64,000 nt of DNA from Rhodanobacteraceae bacterium (GCA_004299555.1 SCQU01000026.1:62001-126000), one strand, 5' to 3'. Positions 52,084 through 62,886 are shown, numbered from the stretch's first letter. The notes: generated from the sequence alone by a model not told the origin. Translations and numbers: made by a program.

Positions 52084-53058
52084 ATGACGGCGGCTGCCCC
52101 GGGTGCGTTGCGGGTAGCCTATTGCGCTGATCCGGTGCCCGCGCTGCTGGAGCGGCCGGGCACGTTGGCGGTGTTCACCTTCGATGGCCAATCGGCGCCC
52201 CCTGGGTCCGATCCGCGCCGCCTTGGCGTCCTGCTGGCGCCGCTCGCCGGGCGCGCGCCGTGCGAGCGCTGGTCGGTCGAGGCCGATGTCAGTCACGGTC
52301 GCGATGGCGATGTGCGCTGGGCGTGTGGTGGCGGTTGGCGGTTCGTTGCCATCGAGGCGGACGAAGATGCCCAGGGTGGCCTCGAGGCCGCGACCCGGTA
52401 CGTCTATGACCGCCTGCTCGGGCACGCTGCCGGCCACCCCGAACGGCACTGCTTGCGGATCTGGAACTACCTCGATGCGATCAATGCGGGCGCTGGCGAC
52501 AGCGAACGCTACCGGCGCTTTTGCAGCGCCCGCGCACGCAGCATGGCCGTCCACGGGCTCGAACGTTATCCTGCCGCAACCGCCATCGGCCACCACGGCG
52601 TGCATGGGCGGCTGCAGGTGTACGCGTTGTGCGCGGCGGAGGCCGGCGTTGCATTGGAAAATCCGCGCCAGGTGAGCGCCTGGAACTACCCGCGGCGCTA
52701 CGGGCCCGATGCACCCAATTTCGTCCGCGCCATGCAGCTGCCGCGTGGCGGACTGGCCATTTCCGGGACCGCCGCGGTACTGGGTGCCGATTCGCACCAT
52801 CTGCACGACGTGACCGCGCAGGCCACCGAGGCGATCGCCAACCTGCGCGCCCTCCTGGCCGGTGCCAGGTTGCCGGCCTTTGCCGCGGCATCGCCACTCA
52901 AGGTTTATGTGCGCCATCTTGCCGATGCCGCCCGCGTGTCCGCCGTGCTCGAGCGTGAATTGGCGCCGTCGGTACCGCGGTTGCTGCTGCAGGGTGATGT
53001 CTGCCGCCGTGAACTGCTGGTTGAAATCGACGGCTGGCGCCTGGCCGAAGGGTCCTAA
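52084..53058 (+). CDS. xanB2: XanB2-like chorismatase (3-/4-hydroxybenzoate synthase)
   Basis: Splits chorismate into hydroxybenzoate and pyruvate. From ATG 52084 it has 324 residues, close to the Xanthomonas enzyme; ATG 52015 is an alternative. Chorismatase-family segments include [20 protein letters not shown] with FCSARARSM after it, and [20 protein letters not shown], and the C-terminal half has LISGTA-like [15 protein letters not shown]. In X. campestris XanB2 makes 3-HBA for xanthomonadin and 4-HBA for coenzyme Q. Which product dominates here cannot be read. The stop overlaps the glmU stop by 4 bases. Confidence 0.82.
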   Translation: MTAAAPGALRVAYCADPVPALLERPGTLAVFTFDGQSAPPGSDPRRLGVLLAPLAGRAPCERWSVEADVSHGRDGDVRWACGGGWRFVAIEADEDAQGGLEAATRYVYDRLLGHAAGHPERHCLRIWNYLDAINAGAGDSERYRRFCSARARSMAVHGLERYPAATAIGHHGVHGRLQVYALCAAEAGVALENPRQVSAWNYPRRYGPDAPNFVRAMQLPRGGLAISGTAAVLGADSHHLHDVTAQATEAIANLRALLAGARLPAFAAASPLKVYVRHLADAARVSAVLERELAPSVPRLLLQGDVCRRELLVEIDGWRLAEGS

Positions 53059-54425
53059 TCCTCCTCGCGCGTGGGCCGCTGCCAGCGGCTCACGGTTGCC
53101 TGTTCGGCGCGTGCCAGGGTCAGTTGTTCGGCCGGCGCGTTGCGGGTGATGGTCGAGCCGGCACCGATGGTGGCGTTGGCGCCGATGGTGACGGGCGCGA
53201 CCAGCGCGGTATTGGAGCCGATGAAGGCGCCATCGCCGATCTCGGTGATGTGCTTGGCGACCCCGTCGTAGTTGCAGGTGATGGTACCGGCGCCGATGTT
53301 GACGCCGTCCCCGATCCGCGCATCACCGAGATACGTCAGGTGGTTGGCCTTGCTGCCTTCGCCGAGCTTGGTCTTTTTGGTCTCGACAAAGTTGCCGATG
53401 TGGGCCCCGGCGGCGAGCTCGGTACCGGGGCGCAGGCGCGCGAACGGGCCGATCCGGCACGCGCCGTAGGTGGTGACCCCTTCCAGGTCGCAGTGCGCCC
53501 GTACTTCGGTGCCGGCGGCCAGGTTGACGTTGCGCAGGCGGCAGAACGGGCCGATCTTCACCGCGTCGCCGAGGGTGACGCCGCCTTCCATGATCGCGTC
53601 GATGTCGATCTCCACGTCACGGCCGTGGCTGAAATGGCCGCGCAGATCGAAGCGCGCGGGGTCGGCCAGGCGGACGCCTTCCAGCATCAGCCGGGTGGCG
53701 TCGCGGCGCCGCAGGTACGCCGTCAGCGCGGCGAGCTGGGCCGCGTCCGCGGCGCCGAACGCCTCGATCCGGTTGCCGGTCAGCGCGACGTCGGCCGGGG
53801 TGCCGTCGGCGGCGGCCAGCGCGAACGCGTCGCCAAGGTAGAGCTCGCCCTGCGGATGATCCGCTGCCAGCCGGTCGACCCAGCGGCGCAGGCAGCGGGC
53901 CTCGGCGAAGACGACGCCGGTGTCAACCACGCGCGCCGCGCGCGCGTCGGCGTCGGCGTCCTGGTCCTGGACGATCGCGCGCACGCGCCCGAGGCCGTTG
54001 CGCAGCACCCGCGGGTAGCCGCGCGGATCGTCCAGCTCCGCCGCCAGCACCGCAAGCTCCGCGTGGGTGGCGATAAGTTCGCGCAGCGTCGCCGCGCGCA
54101 GCAACGGCACGTCGCCGTACAACACCAGCACGCGCGCCGCGTCGGGAATGCCGTGCAGGGCCAGGCGCACCGCGTGGCCGGTGCCCAGCGGCTCGGGCTG
54201 ATGCACCCAGTGGATGTCGGTATCGCGGGCGAAGGCCGCGCGCAGCTGTTCGCCGCGGTGTCCGTAGACCACATGCAGGCCGGCCGGCCCCAGGGCGCGC
54301 GCGGTATCCAGCACGTGCGCCAGCAGCGGCCGCCCCGCCAACGGCAGCAACACCTTCGGCAGCAGCGACTTCATGCGCTTGCCCTCGCCTGCGGCGAGGA
54401 CGATCACATGCAGCGGATCGGCCAT
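53055..54425 (-). CDS. glmU: Bifunctional GlmU (GlcN-1-P acetyltransferase / GlcNAc-1-P uridyltransferase)
   Basis: Makes UDP-GlcNAc for peptidoglycan and LPS. With ATG 54425 (GGGAG nine bases upstream) the protein has 456 residues, as in E. coli; ATG 54431 is possible. The N-terminal pyrophosphorylase domain has [14 protein letters not shown] and LYGDVPLLR. The C-terminal left-handed beta-helix has many hexapeptide repeats ([50 protein letters not shown]). Elsewhere in xanthomonads it follows atpC. Confidence 0.95.
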   Translation of the reverse strand: MADPLHVIVLAAGEGKRMKSLLPKVLLPLAGRPLLAHVLDTARALGPAGLHVVYGHRGEQLRAAFARDTDIHWVHQPEPLGTGHAVRLALHGIPDAARVLVLYGDVPLLRAATLRELIATHAELAVLAAELDDPRGYPRVLRNGLGRVRAIVQDQDADADARAARVVDTGVVFAEARCLRRWVDRLAADHPQGELYLGDAFALAAADGTPADVALTGNRIEAFGAADAAQLAALTAYLRRRDATRLMLEGVRLADPARFDLRGHFSHGRDVEIDIDAIMEGGVTLGDAVKIGPFCRLRNVNLAAGTEVRAHCDLEGVTTYGACRIGPFARLRPGTELAAGAHIGNFVETKKTKLGEGSKANHLTYLGDARIGDGVNIGAGTITCNYDGVAKHITEIGDGAFIGSNTALVAPVTIGANATIGAGSTITRNAPAEQLTLARAEQATVSRWQRPTREED

Positions 54426-54509
54426 GGTCATGATCTCCCGGATATCAGCCAACATTGGCGCAATCGCGGCCCGCCGGCAAGTGCGGCGGACCGGATGCCG
54501 GCCGCGGGG

Positions 54510-56309
54510 TCAATCGGCGGCCGGCAGTACCGCCAGCACTTCCTCGACGGTGGTCAGGCCGCGCCGGACCTGCGTCGCGGCAGAAATGCGCAAGGGCTGC
54601 ATCCCCTCTTCCAGCGCGAAGCCGGTGAACCCGTCAAGGTCGAGGTTGGCGGTGATCATCCCGCGCAGGCGCGATGAAACCGACATCATTTCATACACGC
54701 CGGTGCGGCCGAGGAAGCCCGTCTTGCGGCACTCGATGCAGCCGACCGGGGCGTACACCTCGGCCGGCGGCGGGATGACCCAGCCGCGGGTCAGCGCGGA
54801 CCAGGTGACCGGGTCCTGTGTGGCCTTGACCTTGCAGTGCGGGCACAGCGTGCGCACGAGACGCTGTGCGACCACGCCCGCCAGGGTCGACTGGATGAGG
54901 TAGTGCGGCACGCCGAGGTCCAGCAGGCGCGTGATCGCCGACGGCGCGTCGTTGGTGTGCAGCGTCGAGAGCACCAGGTGCCCGGTCAGGGATGCCTGTA
55001 CCGCCATCTGCGCGGTTTCGAGGTCGCGAATTTCGCCGATCATGATGATGTCGGGGTCCTGCCGGAGCAGCGTGCGGACGCCTGCCGCGAAGTCAAAATC
55101 GATCGCCGGTTGCACCTGCGACTGATTGAACTCTGGGCTCACCATCTCGATCGGGTCCTCGACGGTGCAGACGTTGAGTTCCGGGCGCGCGAGGTGTTTC
55201 AAGGTCGAGTACAGCGTCGTCGTCTTGCCCGAACCCGTGGGCCCGGTCACGAGCACGATCCCGTGCGGGCGCTCGACCATGCGCCGCCAGGTCTTTTCCT
55301 CTTCCGCCGAAAAGCCGAGCTGCCTGAATTCCTTGACCACGATGTCCGGGTCGAAGATGCGCATGACGATCTTTTCGCCGAAGGCCGTCGGCATCGAGGA
55401 AATGCGCAATTCCACTTCACGGCCGGCGGCCGAGCGGGTCTTGATGCGGCCGTCCTGCGGACGGCGCTTCTCGGCGACGTCGATGCGTGCGAGGATCTTG
55501 ATGCGCGCCGTCACCGCGGTCATCACCACCGGCGGCAGCTCGAACACCTTGTGCATCACGCCGTCGATCCGGAAGCGGATCAGCGCGGCTTCGCGGCGGG
55601 GTTCCAGATGAATGTCCGACGCGCGCTGCTCGAAGGCGTACTGCAGCAGCCAGTCCACGATGTGGACGACGTGGCGGTCGTCGGCGCCGATTTCGCCGGC
55701 CTTGCCGAGTTCCAGCAACTGTTCGAAGTTCAGGATCGCCGACCCGTCGGCGGGGTCGGCCTTGGCCTCGCGCGCCTTGGCGATCGAGCGCTGGACGCCG
55801 TAAAACTCCATGAGGTAGCGGTGGATGTCGAGCGGGTTGGCCACCACGCACTTGACCTCGTGCCGCAACATCTGCGCGAGGTCCGCGATCCAGCGCGTGT
55901 CGAACGGCTCGGCGCTGGCAAAGGTGACCACGCCGTGGGCGACCGCGACCGGCAGGATGCGGTGGCGCTGCGCGTAGGCCTGGCTCACGGCCTGGGTGAC
56001 CGCCTTGACGTCGATCTTCATCGGATCGATCTTCAGGTACGGCAGCGCCGCCTTTTCCGCCAGCCACGCGCTCAGGGATTCCACCGTCAGCGGTTTGCCA
56101 GGATCGCTCAGGTTTTCGGGTTTGGCGCTGGCAATCACAACCAGCGGATGCAGTTCCACCGTGCCGCGTCCGGCGCGGCTGGCGGCGCGGATGCGCTTGG
56201 CGTCCTCGGCCGCGAGCAGGCCGTCGGCCACGAGCGCTGCCAGCACCTCGCCCAGTTCCAGCCGCCCGTTGCGCCCGAGTAGCGTCGTCGATTTGGGGAT
56301 TGCCGACAT
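54510..56309 (-). CDS. GspE/PilB-type secretion ATPase, stand-alone
   Basis: A 599-residue hexameric ATPase of type II secretion or type IV pilus systems. ATG 56309 gives an N-terminal GspE/MshE-like domain (about 60-200), then the ATPase core with Walker [14 protein letters not shown], Asp box near SDIHLEPR, Walker [16 protein letters not shown], His box [14 protein letters not shown], and a zinc tetracysteine (CPHCK and CIECRKTG). All catalytic motifs are present. No pilin, PilC or gsp gene is in the window, so the partner machinery must be elsewhere. Divergent from glyQ. Confidence 0.9.
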   Translation of the reverse strand: MSAIPKSTTLLGRNGRLELGEVLAALVADGLLAAEDAKRIRAASRAGRGTVELHPLVVIASAKPENLSDPGKPLTVESLSAWLAEKAALPYLKIDPMKIDVKAVTQAVSQAYAQRHRILPVAVAHGVVTFASAEPFDTRWIADLAQMLRHEVKCVVANPLDIHRYLMEFYGVQRSIAKAREAKADPADGSAILNFEQLLELGKAGEIGADDRHVVHIVDWLLQYAFEQRASDIHLEPRREAALIRFRIDGVMHKVFELPPVVMTAVTARIKILARIDVAEKRRPQDGRIKTRSAAGREVELRISSMPTAFGEKIVMRIFDPDIVVKEFRQLGFSAEEEKTWRRMVERPHGIVLVTGPTGSGKTTTLYSTLKHLARPELNVCTVEDPIEMVSPEFNQSQVQPAIDFDFAAGVRTLLRQDPDIIMIGEIRDLETAQMAVQASLTGHLVLSTLHTNDAPSAITRLLDLGVPHYLIQSTLAGVVAQRLVRTLCPHCKVKATQDPVTWSALTRGWVIPPPAEVYAPVGCIECRKTGFLGRTGVYEMMSVSSRLRGMITANLDLDGFTGFALEEGMQPLRISAATQVRRGLTTVEEVLAVLPAAD

Positions 56310-56400
56310 CGCGTGTCCCGTGTCTGGGCAGGCACAGATCCGCTTCGAATCAGGCCTCGCCGCTATACTAACGCGCTTTGCGCCGGTGACCGGGACCCTG

Positions 56401-57291
56401 ATGGCTGCACCCACTTTTCAACAGGTCATCGAGACCTTGAACCGCTACTGGGCGGAGCAGGGTTGCGTGTTGCTGCAGCCGCTGGATATCGAGGTCGGCG
56501 CGGGCACGTTTCACCCGGCGACCTTCCTGCGCGCGCTGGGCGCGGCGCCCTGGGCCGCAGCCTATGTACAGCCGTGCCGGCGGCCGGCCGATGGCCGCTA
56601 CGGCGAAAACCCCAACCGCCTGCAGCAGTACTACCAGTATCAGGTGGTGCTGAAGCCCAACCCCGACGACGTGCTTGATCGGTACTTCGGCTCCCTGCGC
56701 GAGCTTGGCATTGATCCGCTGGTGCACGACCTGCGGCTGGTCGAGGACAACTGGGAATCACCCACGCTCGGCGCCTGGGGACTTGGCTGGGAGGTGTGGT
56801 TGAACGGCATGGAAGTGACCCAGTTCACCTATTTCCAGCAGGCGGGCGGCCTTGAATGCAAGCCCGTTACCGCCGAAATCACCTACGGCCTCGAACGCCT
56901 CGCGATGTACCTGCAGAATGTCGATTCGGTGTTTGACCTCGTGTGGACCCACGCGCCGCACGGCGTGGTCACCTACGGCGACGTGTTTCACCGCAACGAG
57001 GTCGAACAGAGCGCCTACAACTTCGAGCACGCCGACACCGCCGAGATGTTCCATCGCTTCGACGCGTCCGAGGCCGCGGCCAACCGGCTGGTGGGCCTGC
57101 ACTTGCCGCTGCCGGCGTACGAGCAGGTCATGCATGCCAGCCACGCGTTCAACCTGCTGGACGCGCGGCGCGCGATTTCAGTGACCGAGCGGCAGCGCTA
57201 CATCCTCCGCGTCCGCGCCCTGGCCCAGGCCGTGGCGCGCGAGTGGGTGGCGCCGCGTGCGGTGGCCGCCGCGCCGCAGGCATGCGCATGA
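56401..57291 (+). CDS. glyQ: Glycyl-tRNA synthetase alpha subunit
   Basis: Catalytic subunit of the bacterial alpha2beta2 GlyRS. 296 residues from ATG 56401. Diagnostic segments are [36 protein letters not shown], and [20 protein letters not shown]. Its stop overlaps the glyS start as ATGA, giving translational coupling that matches the fixed subunit ratio. Confidence 0.96.
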   Translation: MAAPTFQQVIETLNRYWAEQGCVLLQPLDIEVGAGTFHPATFLRALGAAPWAAAYVQPCRRPADGRYGENPNRLQQYYQYQVVLKPNPDDVLDRYFGSLRELGIDPLVHDLRLVEDNWESPTLGAWGLGWEVWLNGMEVTQFTYFQQAGGLECKPVTAEITYGLERLAMYLQNVDSVFDLVWTHAPHGVVTYGDVFHRNEVEQSAYNFEHADTAEMFHRFDASEAAANRLVGLHLPLPAYEQVMHASHAFNLLDARRAISVTERQRYILRVRALAQAVAREWVAPRAVAAAPQACA

Positions 57292-59462
57292 GTGAGCCCA
57301 AGTCCCTGTTGATCGAGATCGGTTGCGAGGAGTTGCCCATCCACGCGGTGGACACGCTGGCGCGGGCGTTTGCCGAGGGCGTATGCGGGGGACTGGCCAG
57401 GCGCGGCGTCGCGGCCGGACTTGAACGCGCGCGCGTATTTGCCGCGCCGCGGCGGCTGGCCGTCTGGGTGCCGGAGGTGGCCGCCGCGCAGCCCGAGCAG
57501 CGCAGCGAGAGCTTCGGGCCCTACGTCAACAGTGCACTGGACGCGCAGGGCCAGCCGACCAGGGCGCTGCTTGGCTTTGCCCACAAGGCAGGGGTTGAGT
57601 GGACGCAGCTTGAACGCGCGCGCGACGCCAGGGGCGAGCGCTTCGTCCGGCGCAGCGCCAGCCCGGGCCGGCGGACGGTGGAACTGGTGCCCGAAATCGT
57701 GCGCGAAGCGGCCGCCGCGCTGCCGATCCCCAAGCCCATGCGCTGGGGCGACCACGACTTTGCCTTCGTCCGCCCGGTGCATTGGCTGGTGCTGCTGCTG
57801 GGCGATGAAGTGGTCGCGGGTGACCTGTTCGGTGTGCCAAGCGGCCGGCAATCGCGCGGGCACCGGTTCATGCATCCGGCGCCGGTGCATCTGGCCGATG
57901 CCGACAGCTATGTGGATGCGCTGCGTGCGGCACGGGTGCTTGCCGACCCGGCCGAGCGCCGGCAGCGCATCCGGGCCGAAGTTGCGCGCGTCGCGCCGGC
58001 GGACGGTGTGCCGCGGCTGGATGACGCCCTGCTCGACGAGCTGGCCAACCTCAACGAATGGCCGGTGGCGATCGCCTGTGCGTTCGAGCACGCGTATCTT
58101 GCCGTGCCGCACGAGGCGCTGGTGACGACCATGCGCGCCAACCAGAAATTCGTGCCGGTGTTTGACGCCGGCGGCCGGCTCACCGAGCACTTCATCGGCA
58201 TCGCCAATCTTGAATCGCGGGATCCGGCGCAGGTCCGCCACGGCTACGAGCGCGTGATCCGGCCGCGATTTGCCGACGCCAAGTATTTTTTCGACGCGGA
58301 CCTGAAATCGCCGCTGGCCGACTACCAGCCGGCGCTGCGCGAGGTCACCTACCAGAAGGCGCTGGGCAGCGTGTGGGACAAGACCGAGCGCGTCGCGGCG
58401 TTGGCCGCCGGCATCGCGCAGAGGCTCAAGGTGCAGCAGGTCGCGGTCGACGCGGCTGCAATCAAGCGTGCCGCGGAACTGTCGCGTTGCGATCTGCTGA
58501 CGCGCATGGTGGGCGAATTTCCCGAGCTGCAGGGCGTTGCCGGACGGCACTATGCGGCGGCCCAGGGTGAACCGGCCGCCGTCGCGACGGCGCTGGATTC
58601 GTTCTACGCACCGCGGCAGTCGGGCGACGCGATCGCGGCGGATCGGGTGGGCCAGGTGCTGGCGATTGCCGATCGCCTGGACACGCTGGCGGGCGGCTTC
58701 GCGGCGGGCCTGAAGCCGACCGGCAACAAGGATCCATTTGCCCTGCGCCGCGCCGCGCAGGGCCTGGCGCGGACGCTGATTGAAGCCGGCCTGGAGCTGG
58801 ATCTCGATGGCCTGCTGCAGGACGCTTTGGCGCGCGTGCCGGAGGCGGCATGTGCCACCCCGGCCAAGGGCGCCAAGGCCGCCCCGCCCACCGGGGTGGC
58901 GCTGGATGCGGCTGCGCGGCGCGTGGCGCTGCTGCCGATGCTGCGGGATTTCGTCCTCGAACGCCTGCGTGGTTATTACGCCGAGCGCGGGTTCACGGCG
59001 CAACAGTTTGCGGCGGTGGCCGCCGTCCGGCCGGCGAGCCTGGTGGACTTTGACCGCCGTCTGCACGCGGTCCGGACGTTTGCCGAGCAACCGGCGGCCC
59101 TACACCTGGCGGCCGCCAACAAGCGCGTCGCCAACATCCTGCGCAAGGAAGGCATCGACGTTGCGGTCACCGCGCAGCGTGGGCTCGATCCGGCGCTGCT
59201 GCGCGAACCGGCCGAGCAGGCATTGGCGCAGGCGCTGGAGGCGGCGCGCAGCGACAACGCTCCGCGCCTCGAAGGCGCCGCCGGACTGCGCGATTACGCC
59301 GGTGCGCTGGTGCGCCTTGCGCAGCTCCAGGCGCCGGTGGATGCGTTTTTCGACGCGGTCATGGTGATGGCCGAGGATCGCGCCTTGCGCGCCAATCGCG
59401 TCGCGTTGCTGGCGCGCATCAAGGCGCGCTTTGACGCCGTCGCCGACATTTCCGTGCTGTAG
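57288..59462 (+). CDS. glyS: Glycyl-tRNA synthetase beta subunit
   Basis: tRNA-binding subunit of GlyRS. 724 residues from ATG 57288, about 35 longer than E. coli GlyS. The start [20 protein letters not shown] and the [22 protein letters not shown] and [20 protein letters not shown] segments are conserved. The extra length lies mainly in an Ala/Pro/Lys-rich stretch near residue 525 ([20 protein letters not shown]). A start six bases earlier (MRMSEPK) is also possible. Confidence 0.95.
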   Translation: MSEPKSLLIEIGCEELPIHAVDTLARAFAEGVCGGLARRGVAAGLERARVFAAPRRLAVWVPEVAAAQPEQRSESFGPYVNSALDAQGQPTRALLGFAHKAGVEWTQLERARDARGERFVRRSASPGRRTVELVPEIVREAAAALPIPKPMRWGDHDFAFVRPVHWLVLLLGDEVVAGDLFGVPSGRQSRGHRFMHPAPVHLADADSYVDALRAARVLADPAERRQRIRAEVARVAPADGVPRLDDALLDELANLNEWPVAIACAFEHAYLAVPHEALVTTMRANQKFVPVFDAGGRLTEHFIGIANLESRDPAQVRHGYERVIRPRFADAKYFFDADLKSPLADYQPALREVTYQKALGSVWDKTERVAALAAGIAQRLKVQQVAVDAAAIKRAAELSRCDLLTRMVGEFPELQGVAGRHYAAAQGEPAAVATALDSFYAPRQSGDAIAADRVGQVLAIADRLDTLAGGFAAGLKPTGNKDPFALRRAAQGLARTLIEAGLELDLDGLLQDALARVPEAACATPAKGAKAAPPTGVALDAAARRVALLPMLRDFVLERLRGYYAERGFTAQQFAAVAAVRPASLVDFDRRLHAVRTFAEQPAALHLAAANKRVANILRKEGIDVAVTAQRGLDPALLREPAEQALAQALEAARSDNAPRLEGAAGLRDYAGALVRLAQLQAPVDAFFDAVMVMAEDRALRANRVALLARIKARFDAVADISVL

Positions 59463-59526
59463 GGCGGCGCGGACGGCGCCGGTACCGCCAAATTCGCGCC
59501 CGATGTCCATGAAGCATGACGCTACG

Positions 59527-59563
59527 ATCACTTTCGTGATAGGGCGAGGCGCGATAATATAAG
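59527..59563 (+). promoter_or_regulatory. Promoter with an inverted repeat before the YbaY-like lipoprotein gene
   Basis: ATCAC-TTTC-GTGAT (59527-59540) is a perfect 5-bp inverted repeat sitting where a -35 would be, followed by overlapping -10 candidates TAATAT (59555-59560) and TATAAG (59558-59563). The repeat may be an operator. The gene starts at 59639. Confidence 0.4.
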
Positions 59564-59638
59564 AGGTCCTGCCCGATGCGGCCCGGTCTTCCGCGCCCGG
59601 CGCCGGGTACGCGCTGCACCCTTTTTCGAGGAACTTCC

Positions 59639-60508
59639 ATGCAAAAGCTTGCTGTAGCGCCGCTGTTTCTGGCCACCCTGGTACTGGCTGGTTGCGGTGC
59701 ATCCAATTCGTCCGGCAACAGTTCTGCCACGCCGGCTGCCGCCTCGGCGGCGCCCCCCGCGTCCACGCCCGCACCAGCGGCGACGGTCGTCACCGGCACC
59801 GTTACCCTGGCCGATCCGGCAACGACGATCGCGCCGGACGCGAGGCTCGAGTTGGCGCTGGTCGATGTGACCCAGCAGCCCGGGGTCACCGTGAACAAGC
59901 AGGATTTCACGCCACCCAGGTTCCCGCAGGACTTCCGCATCCCGTTTGCGGCCTCGGCGATCAACGCCAAGGACCTTTATGTCCTGCAGGCCACCATGCA
60001 GAACAACGGCCGCACCTATGACACCAAGCTCCAGCAGCCGGTGCTGACCCAGGGGCAGCCCGCCAAGGTCAGCCTGACCCTGGTTGCCCAGCCGACGCCC
60101 GCCGAGAAGATGCTGGCGGCCTTCAACGATGCCAAGCGCCAGACCGGCGGAATGGCGGTCAAGCACGGCACCTCCAGCAAGATCGGTGAGTCGCACAGCT
60201 GGCAGGTGTTCAGCGACGTCCACGGCGTCGAGTTCATCATTGAGCAGACCAACACCGCCAGCAGCGGTTTCACCAAGACCGAGTACGCCTACCGTGACGG
60301 CCTGCCGTGGGTCGTGATCCAGGAGCAGATGCCGGCGCCCAACGCACCGGTGACCTCCACCGCCAAGGTGGGCTGGGGCAACGACGGGGTGGTGGTGTTG
60401 AACCAGCAAATCAGCGGCGGCAAGACGACCGCGGTGTCGGCGGCCACGGCCAAGTCGCTGCATGCGGACGCCGAGGCGCAGTACAAGCGTTTCAACAAAC
60501 AGCACTGA
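59639..60508 (+). CDS. YbaY/YscW-like outer-membrane lipoprotein
   Basis: A 289-residue lipoprotein with signal peptide and lipobox LATLVLAGCGA (Cys 19). A Ser/Ala/Pro-rich linker (about 20-50) is followed by a YbaY/YscW-like domain (about 50-155: VVTGTVTLADPATTIAPDA, LVDVTQQPGVTV) that in other proteins assists outer-membrane complexes or has no known role. The last 130 residues form a separate beta-rich region I do not recognise. It converges with the autotransporter gene across a terminator. Confidence 0.8.
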   Translation: MQKLAVAPLFLATLVLAGCGASNSSGNSSATPAAASAAPPASTPAPAATVVTGTVTLADPATTIAPDARLELALVDVTQQPGVTVNKQDFTPPRFPQDFRIPFAASAINAKDLYVLQATMQNNGRTYDTKLQQPVLTQGQPAKVSLTLVAQPTPAEKMLAAFNDAKRQTGGMAVKHGTSSKIGESHSWQVFSDVHGVEFIIEQTNTASSGFTKTEYAYRDGLPWVVIQEQMPAPNAPVTSTAKVGWGNDGVVVLNQQISGGKTTAVSAATAKSLHADAEAQYKRFNKQH

Positions 60509-60521
60509 ACCTACGCAAATG

Positions 60522-60559
60522 AAAAGGCCGCACGTCGCGAGACACGCGGCCTTTTTTTT
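60522..60559. terminator. Bidirectional intrinsic terminator
   Basis: GGCCGC (60526-60531) pairs with GCGGCC (60546-60551), with AAAA before the stem and eight T (60552-60559) after it. It separates the convergent lipoprotein and autotransporter genes. Confidence 0.85.
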
Positions 60560-60572
60560 GTGGACGGCCTCT

Positions 60573-62693
60573 TCAGAAGCGGAGCTTGGCGCCGATGTTC
60601 AGGCTGTCGATACGCTGGGACGAATCGGAGAAGCGGCCGTCGTAACCGATCCAGCCGGAGAACTTCGGTGTGAAGTCGGCCGCGAGGCCCACCCCGACGC
60701 TGCCCCAGTTGGCATCGGGTGCGAATCCCGGCAGCGCGAAGGTACCGGGCATGGTGACGAGGCCGCCGCTCACGGCGCGCGGGTCGGCGTCGTCATCGTG
60801 GTTCCACGCGACCCGGGCGAACGGGTGCAGCGCGGTACTGCCGGCCGTGAGGTTGCCGCTCAATTGCCAGCCGAGCGTACCGATCAGCGCGTGGCGATCC
60901 TGCCGGCCGAAGGTCATCGCGGCCGCGTCGTCGCCGTTGTCGGCGAAGCTGTCAACGTGGATGTGTTGCCAGGACACGTCGGCGTACGGGCCGGTGCGCC
61001 AGCTGCCCAGGTTGAACCACCAGCCGCCGGTAAGTGCAAAGGCGCTGTGTGAGCCGGAAGTCGACCCTGATTCAAACAGCACGGCAGGCCCGATCGGAAT
61101 GTTCCGGTGGATGTTGCTGTAGGTGAGGTGGCCGAAGCTGCCGATGGCACCGAAGTAGGCCTGGTCCCAACCCCACAGCACGTAGCCCGAGGCCAGCAGC
61201 TCCCGCAGCTTGAAGCCGCCCGCGTTGCCGGCAAAGTCATCACGCTGCTGGCCGGCGGTGAATGCGAGGCCCGCCGTCACGGCGTCGGACGGGTGGATGC
61301 CGGCGCCAAAGCTGAGCGTGTTGAGGTTGTTGTCGGTCTTGGGCGAGTTGACCTGCGCGTCCACGCGCTGGTGCGCATAGTCATAGCTGGCCCACACGCG
61401 CAACCCGTTGCCGGGAGCCTGCGCCAGGCCCGTGGTCGCCTGGTTGAGGATGGAACGGTTGGCGCTCTCGTTGACCTGCAGGGGCGCCTCAGCCAGGAGC
61501 GACATCGCACCCGGCGCGGTAATGATCGACTCGGCGTATTGCGCCAGCATGGCGTGTGCGGCCGTGGTCGGGTGGACACCGTCGGCGAACAGGTAGGTCT
61601 GGTTGGTGCCCGGCTGGTAGGTACTGGCCGCGCCCGGCGTACCGGCCGGCAGGCACGCAAGCGCGGAACCGGTGCAGGCCGGCGTGGTGACGTTGGTGAA
61701 GCCGAAGCGGCTGGGATCGGCGATCAGTTCGTTCAACATCGCGAAGGTGTTGACCGGGATGACATTGACCCCGGTCTTGGCGAGGCCCGAGTTGAGGGTG
61801 TTGTTGAAGGTCAGCGTCAGGCCGGTCAGGGCCTGGGCCGCAGCCGGGCCTTCCTGCGCCGCGTCCGGAGTGATGCCGATGTTGGGCAGGTTGAACACCA
61901 TCACGTAGCGCGCCCCGGCCTTGCCAAGTTGCTGGATCATCCCGAGTTCGGTCATCGCGGCATTTTGGATGGCGGCCTGCGCCTGCTGCGCGTCCATCAA
62001 AGTGGTGACGCCTGCTTGGGCCTCGGCGGCCGCCACGACTTGCTGGGTCACCGATTGGGTAACCTGCTGGGTCACCGTGGGTGTGATGGCTGCTTCGTAC
62101 TGGGCGATGGCCGTCGGGTTGTTGCGAGCCGTCGGGTCGGCGGCGACCCAGGCCTGCACCATGCCAGCGATGGTCTGCTGCACGGCGCCTGGAACGAGTG
62201 CCTCGATCTGCGCCTGCGCGGCGGCGGCCGCGCCTGCCGCGGTGGCCGCATAGAAAATGTCGTTGGCACCGCCCCAGACGCCATACAACGCATTGGGGTC
62301 GGCTTTGCCGCCGCCTGCAGTCAGATACATGCCCATCTGGGTCGGCAGGGTCGGGATGCCGGCGGGGGTGCCGGGCGAGTTGTTGACCAGGCCTGCGCCA
62401 CCGAAGGCGAAATCCGTTCCCCGGGCGAGCGACGGGGTCATCGGCACGCCCAAGTAGGCGCCGATGTTTTCCACCGCGGTCAGGCCGGGGTTGGTGGTCC
62501 AGCGCAGGATCGGCAGGCCTTGCGAGAGCGCGATGTTGCCGCCGTCCGAGAGGCTGTCGCCAAACATCACCATCTGGTCGAACAGGCCGGCGTGGGTCGA
62601 CGGTTGCGCACTGGGCGGTGCCGATTGCGCGAAGGCGGCAGAACTGGCGAGCGCCAGCGCCACGGCGCAGGCAAGGTGGGTCAGACGGGGCAT
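60573..62693 (-). CDS. Autotransporter with GDSL/SGNH esterase passenger (EstA-like)
   Basis: A 706-residue type V secreted esterase. Signal peptide (HLACAVALALASSAAFAQ). The passenger has block I VMFGDSLSDGGN (Ser nucleophile), the GGANDIFYA block and the catalytic Asp-His pair in FADGVHPTTAAH. An Ala/Gln-rich insertion (about 155-250) includes VTQQVTQSVTQQV. Residues about 430-706 form the outer-membrane beta-barrel, which ends in a terminal Phe (KLRF), as required for assembly by BAM. Passenger and barrel are not visibly separated by a cleavage site, so it probably stays cell-attached as in Pseudomonas EstA. Lipase or esterase on the cell surface. Confidence 0.9.
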   Translation of the reverse strand: MPRLTHLACAVALALASSAAFAQSAPPSAQPSTHAGLFDQMVMFGDSLSDGGNIALSQGLPILRWTTNPGLTAVENIGAYLGVPMTPSLARGTDFAFGGAGLVNNSPGTPAGIPTLPTQMGMYLTAGGGKADPNALYGVWGGANDIFYAATAAGAAAAAQAQIEALVPGAVQQTIAGMVQAWVAADPTARNNPTAIAQYEAAITPTVTQQVTQSVTQQVVAAAEAQAGVTTLMDAQQAQAAIQNAAMTELGMIQQLGKAGARYVMVFNLPNIGITPDAAQEGPAAAQALTGLTLTFNNTLNSGLAKTGVNVIPVNTFAMLNELIADPSRFGFTNVTTPACTGSALACLPAGTPGAASTYQPGTNQTYLFADGVHPTTAAHAMLAQYAESIITAPGAMSLLAEAPLQVNESANRSILNQATTGLAQAPGNGLRVWASYDYAHQRVDAQVNSPKTDNNLNTLSFGAGIHPSDAVTAGLAFTAGQQRDDFAGNAGGFKLRELLASGYVLWGWDQAYFGAIGSFGHLTYSNIHRNIPIGPAVLFESGSTSGSHSAFALTGGWWFNLGSWRTGPYADVSWQHIHVDSFADNGDDAAAMTFGRQDRHALIGTLGWQLSGNLTAGSTALHPFARVAWNHDDDADPRAVSGGLVTMPGTFALPGFAPDANWGSVGVGLAADFTPKFSGWIGYDGRFSDSSQRIDSLNIGAKLRF

Positions 62694-62871
62694 GGCTGAA
62701 ACTCCGTGAATGCCGGATGGCGGGACGCGCCAAGCCTAATACAAGCGTTTGAATTTGGCCATGCGTTGGCGTATGGCAAACCCGGCCGGTCACCCGCGTC
62801 CCTGGCGGAAGGCCCCGGCGTGCTTCCCGCTGGGGCTCGCGGGGTGGGAAGAAGTGGCTTGGCCGCGTCGC

Positions 62872-62886
62872 GGCGGCAGCGCCGCC
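62872..62886. repeat. Short GC-rich hairpin in the gap between mnmG and the autotransporter gene
   Basis: GGCGGC-AGC-GCCGCC, perfect 6-bp stem without a T-tract. The rest of this 271-base gap (62694-62964) shows no gene; it should hold the autotransporter promoter. Confidence 0.4.
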
